From Bog-473 sp963838835 (GTDB lineage Bacteria > Actinomycetota > Acidimicrobiia > Acidimicrobiales > RAAP-2), in the NCBI GenBank assembly GCA_963838835.1, contig CAWITA010000016.1:642118-706117 (forward strand): a DNA stretch of 64,000 bases. The letters run 5' to 3'. A program made the position numbers and the translations under genes. The notes beneath the pieces were generated by a model. The model worked only from the letters and a program-made list of their open reading frames with translations. It was not told the origin of the DNA and ran no database searches. Below are positions 38,338 to 47,434 of this stretch, piece by piece. How positions within the stretch are numbered: position 1 is the first letter of the stretch; each line of letters opens with the position of its first letter.

Positions 38338-39109
38338 TCAGGACGCAGGGGGGGTTTTGGCGGCGAAGTCGGCCAGGGCGCCCCCGCTCACCGCGGCGCC
38401 GAGCAGCGAGGCGAAGGCCGCTTGTTCACGCCGATTCGCCTCGAAGATGGCGTCGCGCCGTCCAGCCCGCAGCAAGGCGATGGTGGCGCGGGTGGCACGA
38501 CGCGGATGCGCGGCGACGCGCGCGGCGAGGGACACCGTCTTATCGAGGGTGGTGCCCGGCTCACAGACCCCCAGCGCGAGGCCGAGCCCGACCAGTTCGT
38601 CGGGCGTGACCCAGTCCGAGGTCAACAGCACCCGTGCCGCCTGTTGCCAGCCCATCGCGGCCGGGAAGAGGACGCTGCTCGCCGCCTCGGGCGGAACGCC
38701 GAGCTCGGCGAAGGGCACGCGCAGGCGTGCTCCGGCGTCGACAAGGACCAGGTCACAGTGGGCCAGCAGGGTGAAGCCCAACCCGACGGCCACGCCGTTC
38801 ACCGCGGCCAAGAGGGGAACGGGGAGGTCGACGACGCAGTCGAGGAGGCCCATGAAGCCCTGTCCGGCCCCTTCGACGGCCGAACCGGTGGCGATGGCGG
38901 CCATCTCGGCCAGGTCCTGGCCCGAGGTGAAGGCGCTGCCACGACCGGTCAGTACGACGGCACCGACCGTCTCGTCGGCGGCGGCGGCGCGGTAAGGCCT
39001 CGGTGACCTCGAGGTACATGGCAGTGTCGAAGGCATTGCGTACGTCAGGCCGGTTGAAGGCGATCACCCGGACGCCAGGCGCCGCGTCCTCCTTCTCGAC
39101 CTTGCTCAC
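38338..39109 (-). pseudogene. Enoyl-CoA hydratase/isomerase (crotonase) family protein, one frameshift
   Basis: The N-terminal 45 residues (VRVIAFNRPDVRNAFDTAMY) and the rest lie in two frames. Removing one C near 38993 joins EALRAAAADETVGAVVLTGR. The crotonase oxyanion-hole motif is seen in GSAFTSGQDLAEMA and VNGVAVGLGFTLLAHCDLV. The catalytic Glu positions are not conserved in an obvious way (FAELGVPPEAASSVLFPAAM has Glu/Pro), so isomerase or lyase chemistry is also possible. About 256 residues, normal length. It is the first gene of the unit with the LLM oxidoreductase, 2 bp apart. Confidence 0.82.
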
Positions 39110-39343
39110 GGATGCTCGACCTGTTGCCCGCCGCTGTCCGCCGTACCGGACGGGCGGGCGAGGTCCCCTGGCGCGCTCATGCAGGCTCCTTTCGCCGGCG
39201 CGACCCTACCGAGCCCTGTCCTCGGGGGCCGGATTGGACTTCGTCCGCTTCAGTCGTTGCTGGCGGGACGGTCGGCGTGGTGGCCGGGGGAGTCCCCGAA
39301 TGGTGAACGATCGCGTCAGGGGGGTCGTGTCACTGTGGTCCCG

Positions 39344-40897
39344 ATGATCGGGAGGTCTCGGGCCGCGACGAGGCTGCTCCTCGCAGGGTCGGCGGCGCTG
39401 CTGGCCGTGGGGTGCGGGCGCCTTCCCGGGTCGCCGGCTGCCCCGGCGCAGGCGGCGCGCCACGCGGCCACCAAAACCAGCACGAGCACGTCCACGACGC
39501 TGGGCACGACCTCGTCCACGACGCAGCCGCCGGTGACGCCGATCTCGTGGTCGCCGTGCAACGGGGACCTGCAGTGCGGCACCTTGTTGGTGCCGTTGGA
39601 CTACGCGGACCCGACGGGGCCCATGATCTCCATCGCCGTGGCCCGCCACCTTGCCGAGGACCCCGCCGCCCGGATCGGGTCACTCGTGATCGATCCGGGG
39701 GGGCCGGGGGTGTCGGGCATCGACGACATGTCGAACGAGCTTGCTTCGCTCACGCCGCAGCTTCTCGACGACTTCGACATCGTGCTGTTCGACCCCCGAG
39801 GCGTGGAGCGGAGCGATCCCGTCACCTGTGGGGAGGCGCCCGGCGCGTCGACCGCTACGCCCCTGCCGGACCCGGTCCCGGCGACGCCGAGCCAGCAGAC
39901 GGCGGCCATCGCGGGTTTGAAGCAGTTCGCGGCCGCCTGCGAGAAGGCGAGTGCCAGCGTGCTTCCGTACGTCGGGTCCGTCGACGTGGCGCGGGACATG
40001 GACCGGCTCCGCAGCGCGCTGGGCGACGCCGGTCTCACCTACATGGGGCAGTCGTACGGCACGCTGCTGGGATTGACGTACGCCTCGATGTTCCCCACTC
40101 ACGTCCGCGCCATGGTGCTCGACAGCGTCATCGATCCCGCGCTGACCTTCACCCAGATCACGCAGGGGCAGGCGCAGGGGTTCGAGGCGCTCCTGCAGTC
40201 GTTCTTCGCGTGGTGCGCCGCCAGCTCCTCCTGCCCGTGGCGACCGACCGGTGACCCCACGGCGGCACTGCTGGCGCAGATCCAAGCCGCCACGTCCTCA
40301 CCGGCACCGGCGGGGGGCGGCGGTCAGGTGGCCGGGGCGGGTGAGCTGTACGACGCGCTCCTCGACGGCTTGTACGCCCAGTCGGACTGGCCCCAACTCG
40401 GTGCCGCACTGGCCGCGGACGCCGGCGGCAACGGTGGCCCGGTGGTCACCATGTCCGACCACTACAACCAGAACGGGTCCACCAACCAAGACGATGTCGC
40501 CTTGGCCGTGGACTGCCTCGACCACCCGGTTTCCCACGATCTGCGCGTCTACGGCTACTTGGCCGATCTGCTCAAACTCTCGGCACCGGTCTTCGGGCCG
40601 CTTCTGGCCTGGGGAGAGGCGGCCTGCGCGGTGTGGCCGGTGCCGCCCACACGACCGGTTGGGCCGGTGGCCGCACCGGGGGCGCCACCCATCCTCGTCA
40701 TCGGGACGACCAACGACCCGGCGACGCCGTACGCCTGGGCGGTGAACGTGTCGAAGGAACTCCAGCGCGGCGTGCTGCTCACGCGTGACGGCGATGACCA
40801 CGTTGCCTACTTCTACAGCGCCTGCGTGCGCGGGTACGTGCAGGCGTATCTCGTCGGCGGGGTCACGCCACCCCCGGGCACCGTCTGCACCTCGTGA
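39344..40897 (+). CDS. Secreted lipoprotein alpha/beta-hydrolase (TAP-like, S33 peptidase type)
   Basis: This 517-residue exported hydrolase resembles the Streptomyces tripeptidyl aminopeptidases and mycobacterial SlpE/TAP-like esterases. The signal ends in a lipobox (LLAVGC) followed by a Thr/Ser-rich linker. The oxyanion strand is SLVIDPGGPGVSGID, the nucleophile elbow YMGQSYGTLLGLTY, the acid NDPATPYAWA and the His TRDGDDHVAYF. A TAP C-terminal domain with Cys pairs is present (CLDHP...CAVWP...CVRGY...CTS). The ATG is chosen because the signal peptide begins there. It would act outside the membrane on peptides or esters. Confidence 0.85.
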   Translation: MIGRSRAATRLLLAGSAALLAVGCGRLPGSPAAPAQAARHAATKTSTSTSTTLGTTSSTTQPPVTPISWSPCNGDLQCGTLLVPLDYADPTGPMISIAVARHLAEDPAARIGSLVIDPGGPGVSGIDDMSNELASLTPQLLDDFDIVLFDPRGVERSDPVTCGEAPGASTATPLPDPVPATPSQQTAAIAGLKQFAAACEKASASVLPYVGSVDVARDMDRLRSALGDAGLTYMGQSYGTLLGLTYASMFPTHVRAMVLDSVIDPALTFTQITQGQAQGFEALLQSFFAWCAASSSCPWRPTGDPTAALLAQIQAATSSPAPAGGGGQVAGAGELYDALLDGLYAQSDWPQLGAALAADAGGNGGPVVTMSDHYNQNGSTNQDDVALAVDCLDHPVSHDLRVYGYLADLLKLSAPVFGPLLAWGEAACAVWPVPPTRPVGPVAAPGAPPILVIGTTNDPATPYAWAVNVSKELQRGVLLTRDGDDHVAYFYSACVRGYVQAYLVGGVTPPPGTVCTS

Positions 40898-40904
40898 TGC
40901 CGGC

Positions 40905-41500
40905 CGGTTGGTGAAACGGTAGGCCCCACTTCCCACCGAGACCACGGCCGTCTCTCCCCCGGATGGAAGAGACGGCCACCCCCGGGGCCATTGCCGCCGC
41001 GAGACCGCTCTCCCGCACACTCGAGATCCGAGGCCGGCAGGTGTACCAAAGCTGAGGCGTTGGCGGGCACGACAATGTCCAGTGCCACTCCTGCTCCCCG
41101 CCGCTGGCACGACACCGCGACAGGTCCGGCGATCGTCGGCATCGAGCCCCTGGCGCGGGCCAGCTCCGCCGACAGTGGCGCAACCACGACCCGGACCGTG
41201 TCTTCGGGGTTGGGTTCCATGAGCGACAGGCCAAGCAGTGTCTCTTGCATCGCGACCAGTGCGGACGACCCCCACCCGTGCGACATGGAGTCCCCGACCA
41301 GGTCGCTCGCGTCCAGGTCTCCCAGGTGAAGGTGCCCCCCTTGGCAGGGACCTGGGCCTATAGCCCGGGACCGAGGCGTCCGTCGGAATCCGCACCAGGT
41401 CGGTGGGCCGTCCCGACGTGGCCAGCGCACACAGCAGCTCGAGTCCGTGGTTCGGCCCGACGTCGATCCCGAGGGACGCCACGGACGCACCGGTTCGTCA
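40905..41500 (-). pseudogene. 3' remnant of an alpha-L-rhamnosidase (GH78)
   Basis: The minus strand encodes the end of a GH78 enzyme in shifting frames. NHGLELLCALATSGRPTDLV is the inter-blade helix before the active site, and KGGTFTWETW is a conserved catalytic-barrel motif. SDLVGDSMSHGWGSSALVAM leads into the C-terminal beta-sandwich (SAELARARGSMPTIAGPVAV, LDIVVPANASALVHLP), and VVSVGSGAYRF is the usual last strand. Only about 190 of more than 800 residues remain and at least two frameshifts are present. It is a truncated relic. The divergent dienelactone-hydrolase gene begins where the remnant stops. Confidence 0.6.
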
Positions 41501-41600
41501 TGCCGGTTGTGGTCGCAGCAGGTACTGGCGGCGCGCCATAGTGGGCGGCGCGGCGACCCGCGCCGCGGCCAACGGACTCGAGGAAAGAAGGAGGCATCCG

Positions 41601-42356
41601 GTGCCCGTACCCGAAGAAGCACTCAGCGCCCGCAACGTGATGTTCACGGGCCACGAGGGGGCTCAGATCAACGCCTACCAGGCGCTCCCGGCAGGTGATG
41701 GACCCTTCGGCGGCGTCCTCGTCATCCATCATCTCCCCGGGTGGGACTCGCCCACCAAGGAGATCACGCGGCGCTTCGCGGCCAACGGCTACAACGCGAT
41801 CTGCCCCAACCTCTACGCACGGCAGGGGTTCGACGTCGACCCCGACGACGCCGCCGCCGCGACGCGCGAGGCCGGTGGCGTACCTGACGACCAATTCGTC
41901 GGCGACGCCGACGGCGCCGTCAAGACGTTGCGTGCCTTGCCGACCTCTAACGGCAATGTCGGGGTCATCGGCTACTGCTCCGGCGGACGGCATTCCTTCC
42001 TCACAGCGGTGAGCCTGCCCGTCGATGCCGCGATCGACTGCTACGGGGCCTTCGTGACCGGCACTCCGCCCGAAGGCTTCCCACTGAAGGTGACGCCGCT
42101 GGTCGACCGGACGCCCCAGCTGGACTGCCCGCTGCTCGGGTTGTTCGGCAACGAGGACCAGTTCCCCAGCCCCGAACAGGTGGACGAGCTCGAGGCGGCG
42201 TTGCAGGCGGCCGGCAAGACCTATGCGTTCCAACGGTATGACGGCGCAGGCCACGCCTTCTTCGCGGTAGACCGACCGGCCTACCGTCCCGAGGCCGCAG
42301 TGGACGGATGGCGGCGCATTTTCGAGTGGTTCGGCCGCTACCTGGCGGGGGACTGA
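41601..42356 (+). CDS. Dienelactone hydrolase family protein
   Basis: This 251-residue alpha/beta hydrolase has the Cys nucleophile in VIGYCSGGRHSFL, the acid in LGLFGNEDQFPSPEQ and the His in YDGAGHAFFAVDRP. The FGGVLVIHHLPGWDSPTKEI strand forms the oxyanion site. Characterised relatives open dienelactone in chlorocatechol degradation, but most members are general esterases. The GTG start follows an excellent AGAAGGAGG site, so upstream in-frame sequence is excluded. The next gene follows after 2 bp. Confidence 0.88.
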   Translation: MPVPEEALSARNVMFTGHEGAQINAYQALPAGDGPFGGVLVIHHLPGWDSPTKEITRRFAANGYNAICPNLYARQGFDVDPDDAAAATREAGGVPDDQFVGDADGAVKTLRALPTSNGNVGVIGYCSGGRHSFLTAVSLPVDAAIDCYGAFVTGTPPEGFPLKVTPLVDRTPQLDCPLLGLFGNEDQFPSPEQVDELEAALQAAGKTYAFQRYDGAGHAFFAVDRPAYRPEAAVDGWRRIFEWFGRYLAGD

Positions 42357-42358
42357 TC

Positions 42359-42619
42359 ATGTGCTCATACCTCACCGTCGCCACGGACGTGGCGGGGAGC
42401 GCCAAAGGGCCGCTGGGGTGGTTCTCCGTCACCTCCGCCAGCGTCTACTTCGATCATCCGTACCACGCGCCGTTCGACCACACGCTGAACATCGACTTCG
42501 CCGACCCCGCACGAGGACCGGCCGCCCGCGTCGCGGTGGAGCTCAGTGCGGAGTCGGCCCGGCGCCTGGTGCTGAGCATCGAGGCGGCGCTCGCTGCGGC
42601 TGGGGCCGCCGCGTCGTGA
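42359..42619 (+). CDS. DUF6295-like small protein
   Basis: This 86-residue protein starts MCSYLTVATDVAGSAKGPLG and continues WFSVTSASVYFDHPYHAPFD and HTLNIDFADPARGPAARVAV. I recognise the pattern as the DUF6295 family of small actinobacterial proteins. The three closely spaced His (DHPYHAP...DH) and the Cys near the start suggest a metal site. It lies 2 bp after the dienelactone hydrolase and 10 bp before an APH-like gene, so it is probably cotranscribed. Function is unknown. Confidence 0.72.
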   Translation: MCSYLTVATDVAGSAKGPLGWFSVTSASVYFDHPYHAPFDHTLNIDFADPARGPAARVAVELSAESARRLVLSIEAALAAAGAAAS

Positions 42620-42629
42620 CCGCTCACGC

Positions 42630-43577
42630 GTGACCACCCCCACCGCTCCGGCCGCGGGCGTCCACCTCCCGTGGGCCCGCGTGCCCGAGGCGGTACGGAC
42701 CTGGGCGGACGGCCTCGGCGGCGGCCGTCCCGAGCTGGTGCGCGACGTCGCCGGCGGGTTCTCGCCGGGGGCGACCAGCATCTTGGAGTGGCCCGAGCGC
42801 TCCGTGTTCGTGAAGGCGGTCGGCGCCGAGCTCAATCCGGACTCGCCGTCGATGCACCGACGCGAGGCCGTGATCTCGGCCGCGCTGCCCGCCTCGCCAC
42901 GCTTCCCTCGGCTGCTCGCGACCTACGACGACGGCCACTGGGTGGCGCTCGCCTTCGAGGCCGTCGAGGGGCGCCCGCCGCAACACCCATGGGGCGCGGC
43001 GGAGCTCGCGGCGGTTGCCTCCGCACTTTCCGCCCTGCACGAGGACCTCACGCCGAGCCCGGTGCCGTCGCTGCAATCGCTCGCCGTCTACGCCCGGCGT
43101 CTCTTCGGCGGCTGGAGCGCGCTCGCCGCGGCGGGTGCCCCCCGGGGACTCGACCCCTGGGCTGCCGGCAACCTGGACCGATTGGCCGAGCTGGAGTCGG
43201 GCTGGGCCGAGGCCTGCGCGGGGAGCACCTTGGTCCACGGCGATGTGCGGGCCGACAACGTGCTGGTGGCAGGGAGCGACGTGGTGTTCGTGGACTGGCC
43301 CCACGGCTCGGTGGGGAACCCCGCGTTCGACGTCGTGGGCTGGGCACCTTCCGTCGTTCTCGAGGGCGGGCCGCCGCCCGAGGACCTGCTGTCCCTCTAC
43401 GGGCCATTGCGCCGGGCCGAGCCCGACGCGGTCACGGTCCTGCTCGCCGCGATCAGCGGCTTCTTCGTGTCGCACTCATTGGAACCGGCGCCGCCGGGGT
43501 TGCCGACGCTGCGGGACTTCCAAGCCGCCCAGGGCGGAGTGGCGCTCGCCTGGCTGCGCCGGCGCACGGGTTGGTGA
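42630..43577 (+). CDS. Phosphotransferase (APH) family protein
   Basis: This second APH-fold kinase of the window has 315 residues. The catalytic loop is LVHGDVRADNVLVAG and the metal-binding Asp is in VVFVDWPHGSVGNPAFDVVG. The N-lobe has GGFSPGATSILEW and the ATP-binding Lys in SVFVKAVG. The substrate is unknown. It forms a tight run with the dienelactone hydrolase and DUF6295 genes. The GTG start lies 10 bp after the upstream stop. Confidence 0.82.
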   Translation: MTTPTAPAAGVHLPWARVPEAVRTWADGLGGGRPELVRDVAGGFSPGATSILEWPERSVFVKAVGAELNPDSPSMHRREAVISAALPASPRFPRLLATYDDGHWVALAFEAVEGRPPQHPWGAAELAAVASALSALHEDLTPSPVPSLQSLAVYARRLFGGWSALAAAGAPRGLDPWAAGNLDRLAELESGWAEACAGSTLVHGDVRADNVLVAGSDVVFVDWPHGSVGNPAFDVVGWAPSVVLEGGPPPEDLLSLYGPLRRAEPDAVTVLLAAISGFFVSHSLEPAPPGLPTLRDFQAAQGGVALAWLRRRTGW

Positions 43578-43620
43578 CGCTCGCCGCGCCGCGCTCGGTG
43601 CCCCGGTAGGTTTTTGCACC

Positions 43621-44559
43621 ATGCGCTTCGGACTGCAGATTCCCAACTTCACCCCGAACGAGCCACCCGGCGTCCTCTTCGACGGCGTTGTCGACATGGC
43701 GATGGCGGCCGAGGAATCGGGCTTCGACTCGGTGTGGGTGATGGACCACTTCTACCAGCTGCCACCGTTGGGTGGCCCGAGCCAACCGATCCTCGAGGCC
43801 TACACCCTCCTCGGTGCGCTGGCGGCCCGCACCGCAAAGGTGAAGCTGGGCACCATGGTGACGGGCGTCACGTACCGCAACCCGGCGCACCTGGCGAAGA
43901 TCGTCACGACCCTCGATGTGATCAGTTCCGGCCGCGCCATCCTTGGCATCGGAGCGGCCTGGTACGACGTCGAGCACGACGGGTTGGGCTTCGAGTTCCC
44001 CCCGGCCCGTGAGCGGCTCGACCGCCTCGAGGAGGCGCTGCAGATCTGTCGCGCGATGTTCACCGAGGAGGCACCTAGCTTCTCGGGTCGCTATTACCGA
44101 ATCCGCGAGGCGCGCAACGTGCCGCGGCCCGTCCGGTCCAGTGGCCCCCCCATCCTGGTCGGCGGTGGTGGAGAAAGGCGGACGCTGCAGCTGGTGGCGC
44201 GCTACGCCGACATGTGCAACCTGACGGGCGACGCGGGGACGATCGCGCACAAGGTCGACGTACTGCGGGGGCATTGCAAGGCGATTGGACGTGAGCCCTC
44301 CGAGGTGACGGTCAGCCGGCTCAGCACCCTCGTGCTCACGGGAAGCGATGAGGAGACGGTCGCGACCAAGGACTTCTTGCGCCAGGCGACCGGCGAGGAG
44401 CCGACGGGATCGGACGTCGGCACGCCCGACCAGCTGGTCTCCCGGGTCGAGGACCTCGCGGCGGTCGGGGTCGAGTACTTCGTCTTCAACGTCCCCACCG
44501 GAACCCCCGAGACCGTACGTCGGGTCGGCGAGGTGTTGGTCGGCGCGTTCGGCGGCTGA
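43621..44559 (+). CDS. LLM-class F420-dependent oxidoreductase
   Basis: This 312-residue luciferase-fold enzyme has QIPNFTPNE, GFDSVWVMDHFYQLPPLGGP, LGTMVTGVTYRNPAHLAKIV, TLDVISSGRAILGIGAAWYD and ILVGGGGERRTLQLVARYAD. It fits the TIGR03560 type and is a clear paralogue of the gene at 60140: both share the MDH-x-F/W motif, the EEALQICRAMF/EETLQICFQMW helix and the CNLTG/CNIIG strand. F420 rather than FMN is expected from the subfamily. The substrate is unknown. Confidence 0.87.
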   Translation: MRFGLQIPNFTPNEPPGVLFDGVVDMAMAAEESGFDSVWVMDHFYQLPPLGGPSQPILEAYTLLGALAARTAKVKLGTMVTGVTYRNPAHLAKIVTTLDVISSGRAILGIGAAWYDVEHDGLGFEFPPARERLDRLEEALQICRAMFTEEAPSFSGRYYRIREARNVPRPVRSSGPPILVGGGGERRTLQLVARYADMCNLTGDAGTIAHKVDVLRGHCKAIGREPSEVTVSRLSTLVLTGSDEETVATKDFLRQATGEEPTGSDVGTPDQLVSRVEDLAAVGVEYFVFNVPTGTPETVRRVGEVLVGAFGG

Positions 44560-44591
44560 CGGAGCTGAGGTGGTTGGCGCCGGTCGGTGGT

Positions 44592-45575
44592 TCACGCGGC
44601 GGGTGCGGGGACCAGAGAGAACGTTCCCCCCGGGTGGGACGGGCCGGCGAGACCGTTGCCGGTTCCGATGGTGGCGGGATTCAGTGGATTGCCGGTGGCC
44701 GGGTTCAGTTGCGGGACTTCCTCGGAGTAGAAGTACAGCGGCTTACCGTCGTAGGTGAGCTGCCGGGTGCCGTCGGCCCGGTTGATTTCGCCCAGCGAGC
44801 TTGCAGCAAATCCCGTCGCATGAGGTGGTGCAGTCGTCAGGACGGGCGGCCACTTCAGGGCGCATGTCCCGGTGCACACGCTGTGATCCTTCTTGTCCTT
44901 GCTGTACGTGTAGACGACGATCGGCGTCGCGCCCATTCCCTGGAACATCTCGGCCGCCAGCACGGTGGCTCCATTCGGTGTCGTCTCGGTGGTGACCGTG
45001 CTGGGCCCCGTTGCGGGCTTGCCGTCCTTTGCCGACACCAGGTACCAGTACCCGTGCCACGGTGGGAGCGGCAGGACCGTCTCAACGAAGTTCTCCCCCG
45101 AGAACTGGTGGGGTGCAATGTCGAAGAGGTAGAGCAGCTTTCCGGCGTAGGTGACCTGCTCCGCGCCAATGTCCTTGCGCTTGACCTCTCCGAGGAGGTC
45201 CTTGTTGACCCCCGGCCCGGCGACGGGCTTCCCCACCGTGGTGAACGCCGGCCAGTCGGCCGACTTGTCCGTTTCCGGACCGGTGCACGAGAGCGGCATC
45301 TTCCCCACCATGACGACCGTGGTCGTGCAGGCATTCGGCGTGTTCAGGTCGAAGGCATAGAGCGAGTAGCCGGCGAACTGACCGGAGTCCGCCATGAGCA
45401 CCGTGCCGAACGGGCTCGACTCCGCCGAGATGACGGACCCCGTTGGGGCGGTCTTCGTCGTGGCCGCCGACGCCGCGGCCGGAGGGGCAGTGCCCGCCCC
45501 CACGAAGACGAGAAGCGATGCCAAGAAGAGCACACGGCACGCCGTCACACCCGCAGATCGCGAGTTGTGCGTCAT
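44592..45575 (-). CDS. Secreted repeat protein of the COG4315 type
   Basis: The chosen start MTHNSRSAGVTACRVLFLAS gives a signal peptide cut after AAASA; an ATG 14 codons upstream is possible. The mature protein has COG4315-type repeats with the Y-x-[FYW]-x2-D pattern: GYSLYAFDLNTPNACTTT, KLLYLFDIAPHQFSGENF, VVYTYSKDKKDHSVCTGTCA and KPLYFYSEE. CTGTCALKWPPVL with W-P-P is a hallmark. Such proteins are surface-exposed and of unknown function. A truncated ABC-permease tail lies just upstream. Confidence 0.8.
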   Translation of the reverse strand: MTHNSRSAGVTACRVLFLASLLVFVGAGTAPPAAASAATTKTAPTGSVISAESSPFGTVLMADSGQFAGYSLYAFDLNTPNACTTTVVMVGKMPLSCTGPETDKSADWPAFTTVGKPVAGPGVNKDLLGEVKRKDIGAEQVTYAGKLLYLFDIAPHQFSGENFVETVLPLPPWHGYWYLVSAKDGKPATGPSTVTTETTPNGATVLAAEMFQGMGATPIVVYTYSKDKKDHSVCTGTCALKWPPVLTTAPPHATGFAASSLGEINRADGTRQLTYDGKPLYFYSEEVPQLNPATGNPLNPATIGTGNGLAGPSHPGGTFSLVPAPAA

Positions 45576-45720
45576 GTTCGGAAGATGCCGCCTGTGCATG
45601 TACATGCTGCCATTCACGCAGACTGGTGGAGCCGGCGACAGGGTGCGACCACTCCCGAACCCGATGGTGCCAACACCCCGCGCCGGGTGGGGCGATTATG
45701 AGGCATCGGGGATCCGGGCA

Positions 45721-45981
45721 CTATTCGACGCGCAGGAGTTGTGAGGTGGTCGTACGGGCGGCGATGCGCCCGGGAATCGTGGCAACCAGTACCGCAAGTG
45801 CGATGGCCGCGATCCCGATGGCGGCGATGGATCCCGTGGGGACGGTGGGGTAGGGGACGGCGCTGATCTCGCCGGCGAAGAGGTCCCACAACACCCGGCC
45901 GAGTGCGATCTCGGCCGGGATCCCGATGGCGCTTCCGATGACGGCGGCCACTCCGGCCTGCACGGCGACGGCGGTGCCGCA
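45721..45981 (-). pseudogene. C-terminal fragment of an FtsX-type ABC permease
   Basis: The 86 codons immediately after the flavoprotein stop, in the same frame, read AVQAGVAAVIGSAIGIP, ALGRVLWDLFAGEISAVPYP, TVPTGSIAAIGIAAIALAVL and PGRIAARTTTSQLLRVE. They line up with the last 86 residues of the intact permease at 54976-57567 (WQATVAAVVGIAVGVP, WDLFADQIYAVPYPTV, ARTAARTPTAVMLRAE). This is the tail of a lost paralogue joined to the end of another gene by deletion. There is no start codon context of its own. Confidence 0.75.
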
Positions 45982-47427
45982 TCACGACACCGGCGGGTCG
46001 GTTTCCCTCTCGCCCAGGTCGTGGAGGGCGGCACGGGCCGCCCCGAGCCCGCACATGCCGTGAACGCCGCCGCCGGGTGGAGTCGCGGCGGAGCAGAGGT
46101 AGACGCCCTTCAGGGCGGTGCGGTAGGGGTTCCACCGCACGGTCGGCCGGAAGACCATCTGCCGGAGCGTGGCGGCGCCTGCGTTGATGTCGCCCCCGAC
46201 GTAGCTCGGATTGCGCTCCTCCTCGGCCACGGCGGTGACGGTCGACCGGGCAAGAATGAGGTCGCGGAAGCCGGGCGCGAACCGCTCGATCTGCGCCTCG
46301 ATCCTCTCGGTCATGTCGACTGCCGAGCCGTTGGGGACATGGCAGTAGGCCCACAGCGTGTGCCGGCCCTCGGGCGCCCGCTGCGGGTCGACGACACACG
46401 GCTGGGTCACCAGGCAGTAGGGGCGCTCGGGATGCCGCCCCGCGTTCACGTCGGCCTCGCTCCGGGCGATCTCCTCGAAGGTCCCGCCCACGTGCACGGT
46501 GACGGTCTCCCGGCAGCCCTCGGCGCGCCACGGAACCGGCCCGCCCAGCGCCCAATCCACCTTGCAGACCCCGGGCCCGTAGCGATAGCGGGAGAGCGCC
46601 CGGCCGTACGCGGCGGGCACGGCGTCGCCCGCCATCTCGAGGAGCTGGCGCGGGGTCACGTCGAGCACGATGGCCCCGGCGGGTGGCAGGTCTTCGAGCC
46701 GCTTGACCAGGCGGCCGGTCTCGATCCGCCCGCCCCGAGCCGAGAGCTCCGACACCAGGGCGTCGACGACCGCGCCGCTGCCGCCCTGGACCACGGGCCA
46801 GCCGTAGCGGTGCGCCAGCGCGGTGAAGAGGCGAGGAAAGACGCCCGACAGCGGCGCCGTAAGGGGCAGCATGGAATGTGCGGCGGTCCCCGCCACGAGC
46901 GCGCGCCCCTCCTCGGTCTTGAAGGCGCGGGCCATGTGCCGGGCCGAGGGGAGCCCGCGGAGGCCGAAGCCGGCGGCGGCCAGTGGGTGCGCCGGAGGTG
47001 AGCGCATGGAGCCGAGGAAGGCGGGCAGGATCTTGTCCACGTTTCTGACGAGAGGCTCGAAGATGCGCCCGTAGACCGCAGCGTCCTCGCCGAGCGTCGC
47101 GGCCACGTCGCTGACGCTGCCGCCGACGCAAACGGCGCGCCCGTCGTCGAGCGGATGAGCGAAGGCGAGCACCGGGGCCGAGAGCCGCACTCCGTGGGCC
47201 GACAGGTCGATGTCGTGGAAAGCGGGAGAGGCCACCAGGAGCGGGTGGACCGCCGAGCAGACGTCGTGGTGGTACCCGGGCAAGGTCAGCTCAGCGGTTC
47301 GGCAGCCTCCGCCCGCTTCGTCCGACGCCTCGTAGACGTCGACCGCCAGCCCCGCCCGGGCCAGGATGAGCGCCGCGATGAGACCATTGGGCCCGGCGCC
47401 CACGACGACGGCGTCCGGTCGTCTCAC
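45982..47427 (-). CDS. FAD-dependent phytoene-desaturase-like oxidoreductase
   Basis: This 481-residue flavoprotein starts VRRPDAVVVGAGPNGLIAAL with the GxGxxG dinucleotide-binding motif and VDVYEASDEAGGGCRT. The end has the second FAD segment GVYLCSAATPPGGGVHGMCG. The middle (QGGSGAVVDALVSELSARGG, GGRIETGRLVKRLEDLP) is typical of the CrtI/COG1233 family of desaturases and amine oxidases. The substrate is unknown; it is not in a carotenoid cluster. The frame is open far upstream, but the GTG before the Rossmann motif, 7 bp after the preceding stop, is the sensible start. Confidence 0.82.
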   Translation of the reverse strand: MRRPDAVVVGAGPNGLIAALILARAGLAVDVYEASDEAGGGCRTAELTLPGYHHDVCSAVHPLLVASPAFHDIDLSAHGVRLSAPVLAFAHPLDDGRAVCVGGSVSDVAATLGEDAAVYGRIFEPLVRNVDKILPAFLGSMRSPPAHPLAAAGFGLRGLPSARHMARAFKTEEGRALVAGTAAHSMLPLTAPLSGVFPRLFTALAHRYGWPVVQGGSGAVVDALVSELSARGGRIETGRLVKRLEDLPPAGAIVLDVTPRQLLEMAGDAVPAAYGRALSRYRYGPGVCKVDWALGGPVPWRAEGCRETVTVHVGGTFEEIARSEADVNAGRHPERPYCLVTQPCVVDPQRAPEGRHTLWAYCHVPNGSAVDMTERIEAQIERFAPGFRDLILARSTVTAVAEEERNPSYVGGDINAGAATLRQMVFRPTVRWNPYRTALKGVYLCSAATPPGGGVHGMCGLGAARAALHDLGERETDPPVS

Positions 47428-47434
47428 CGCTTCG

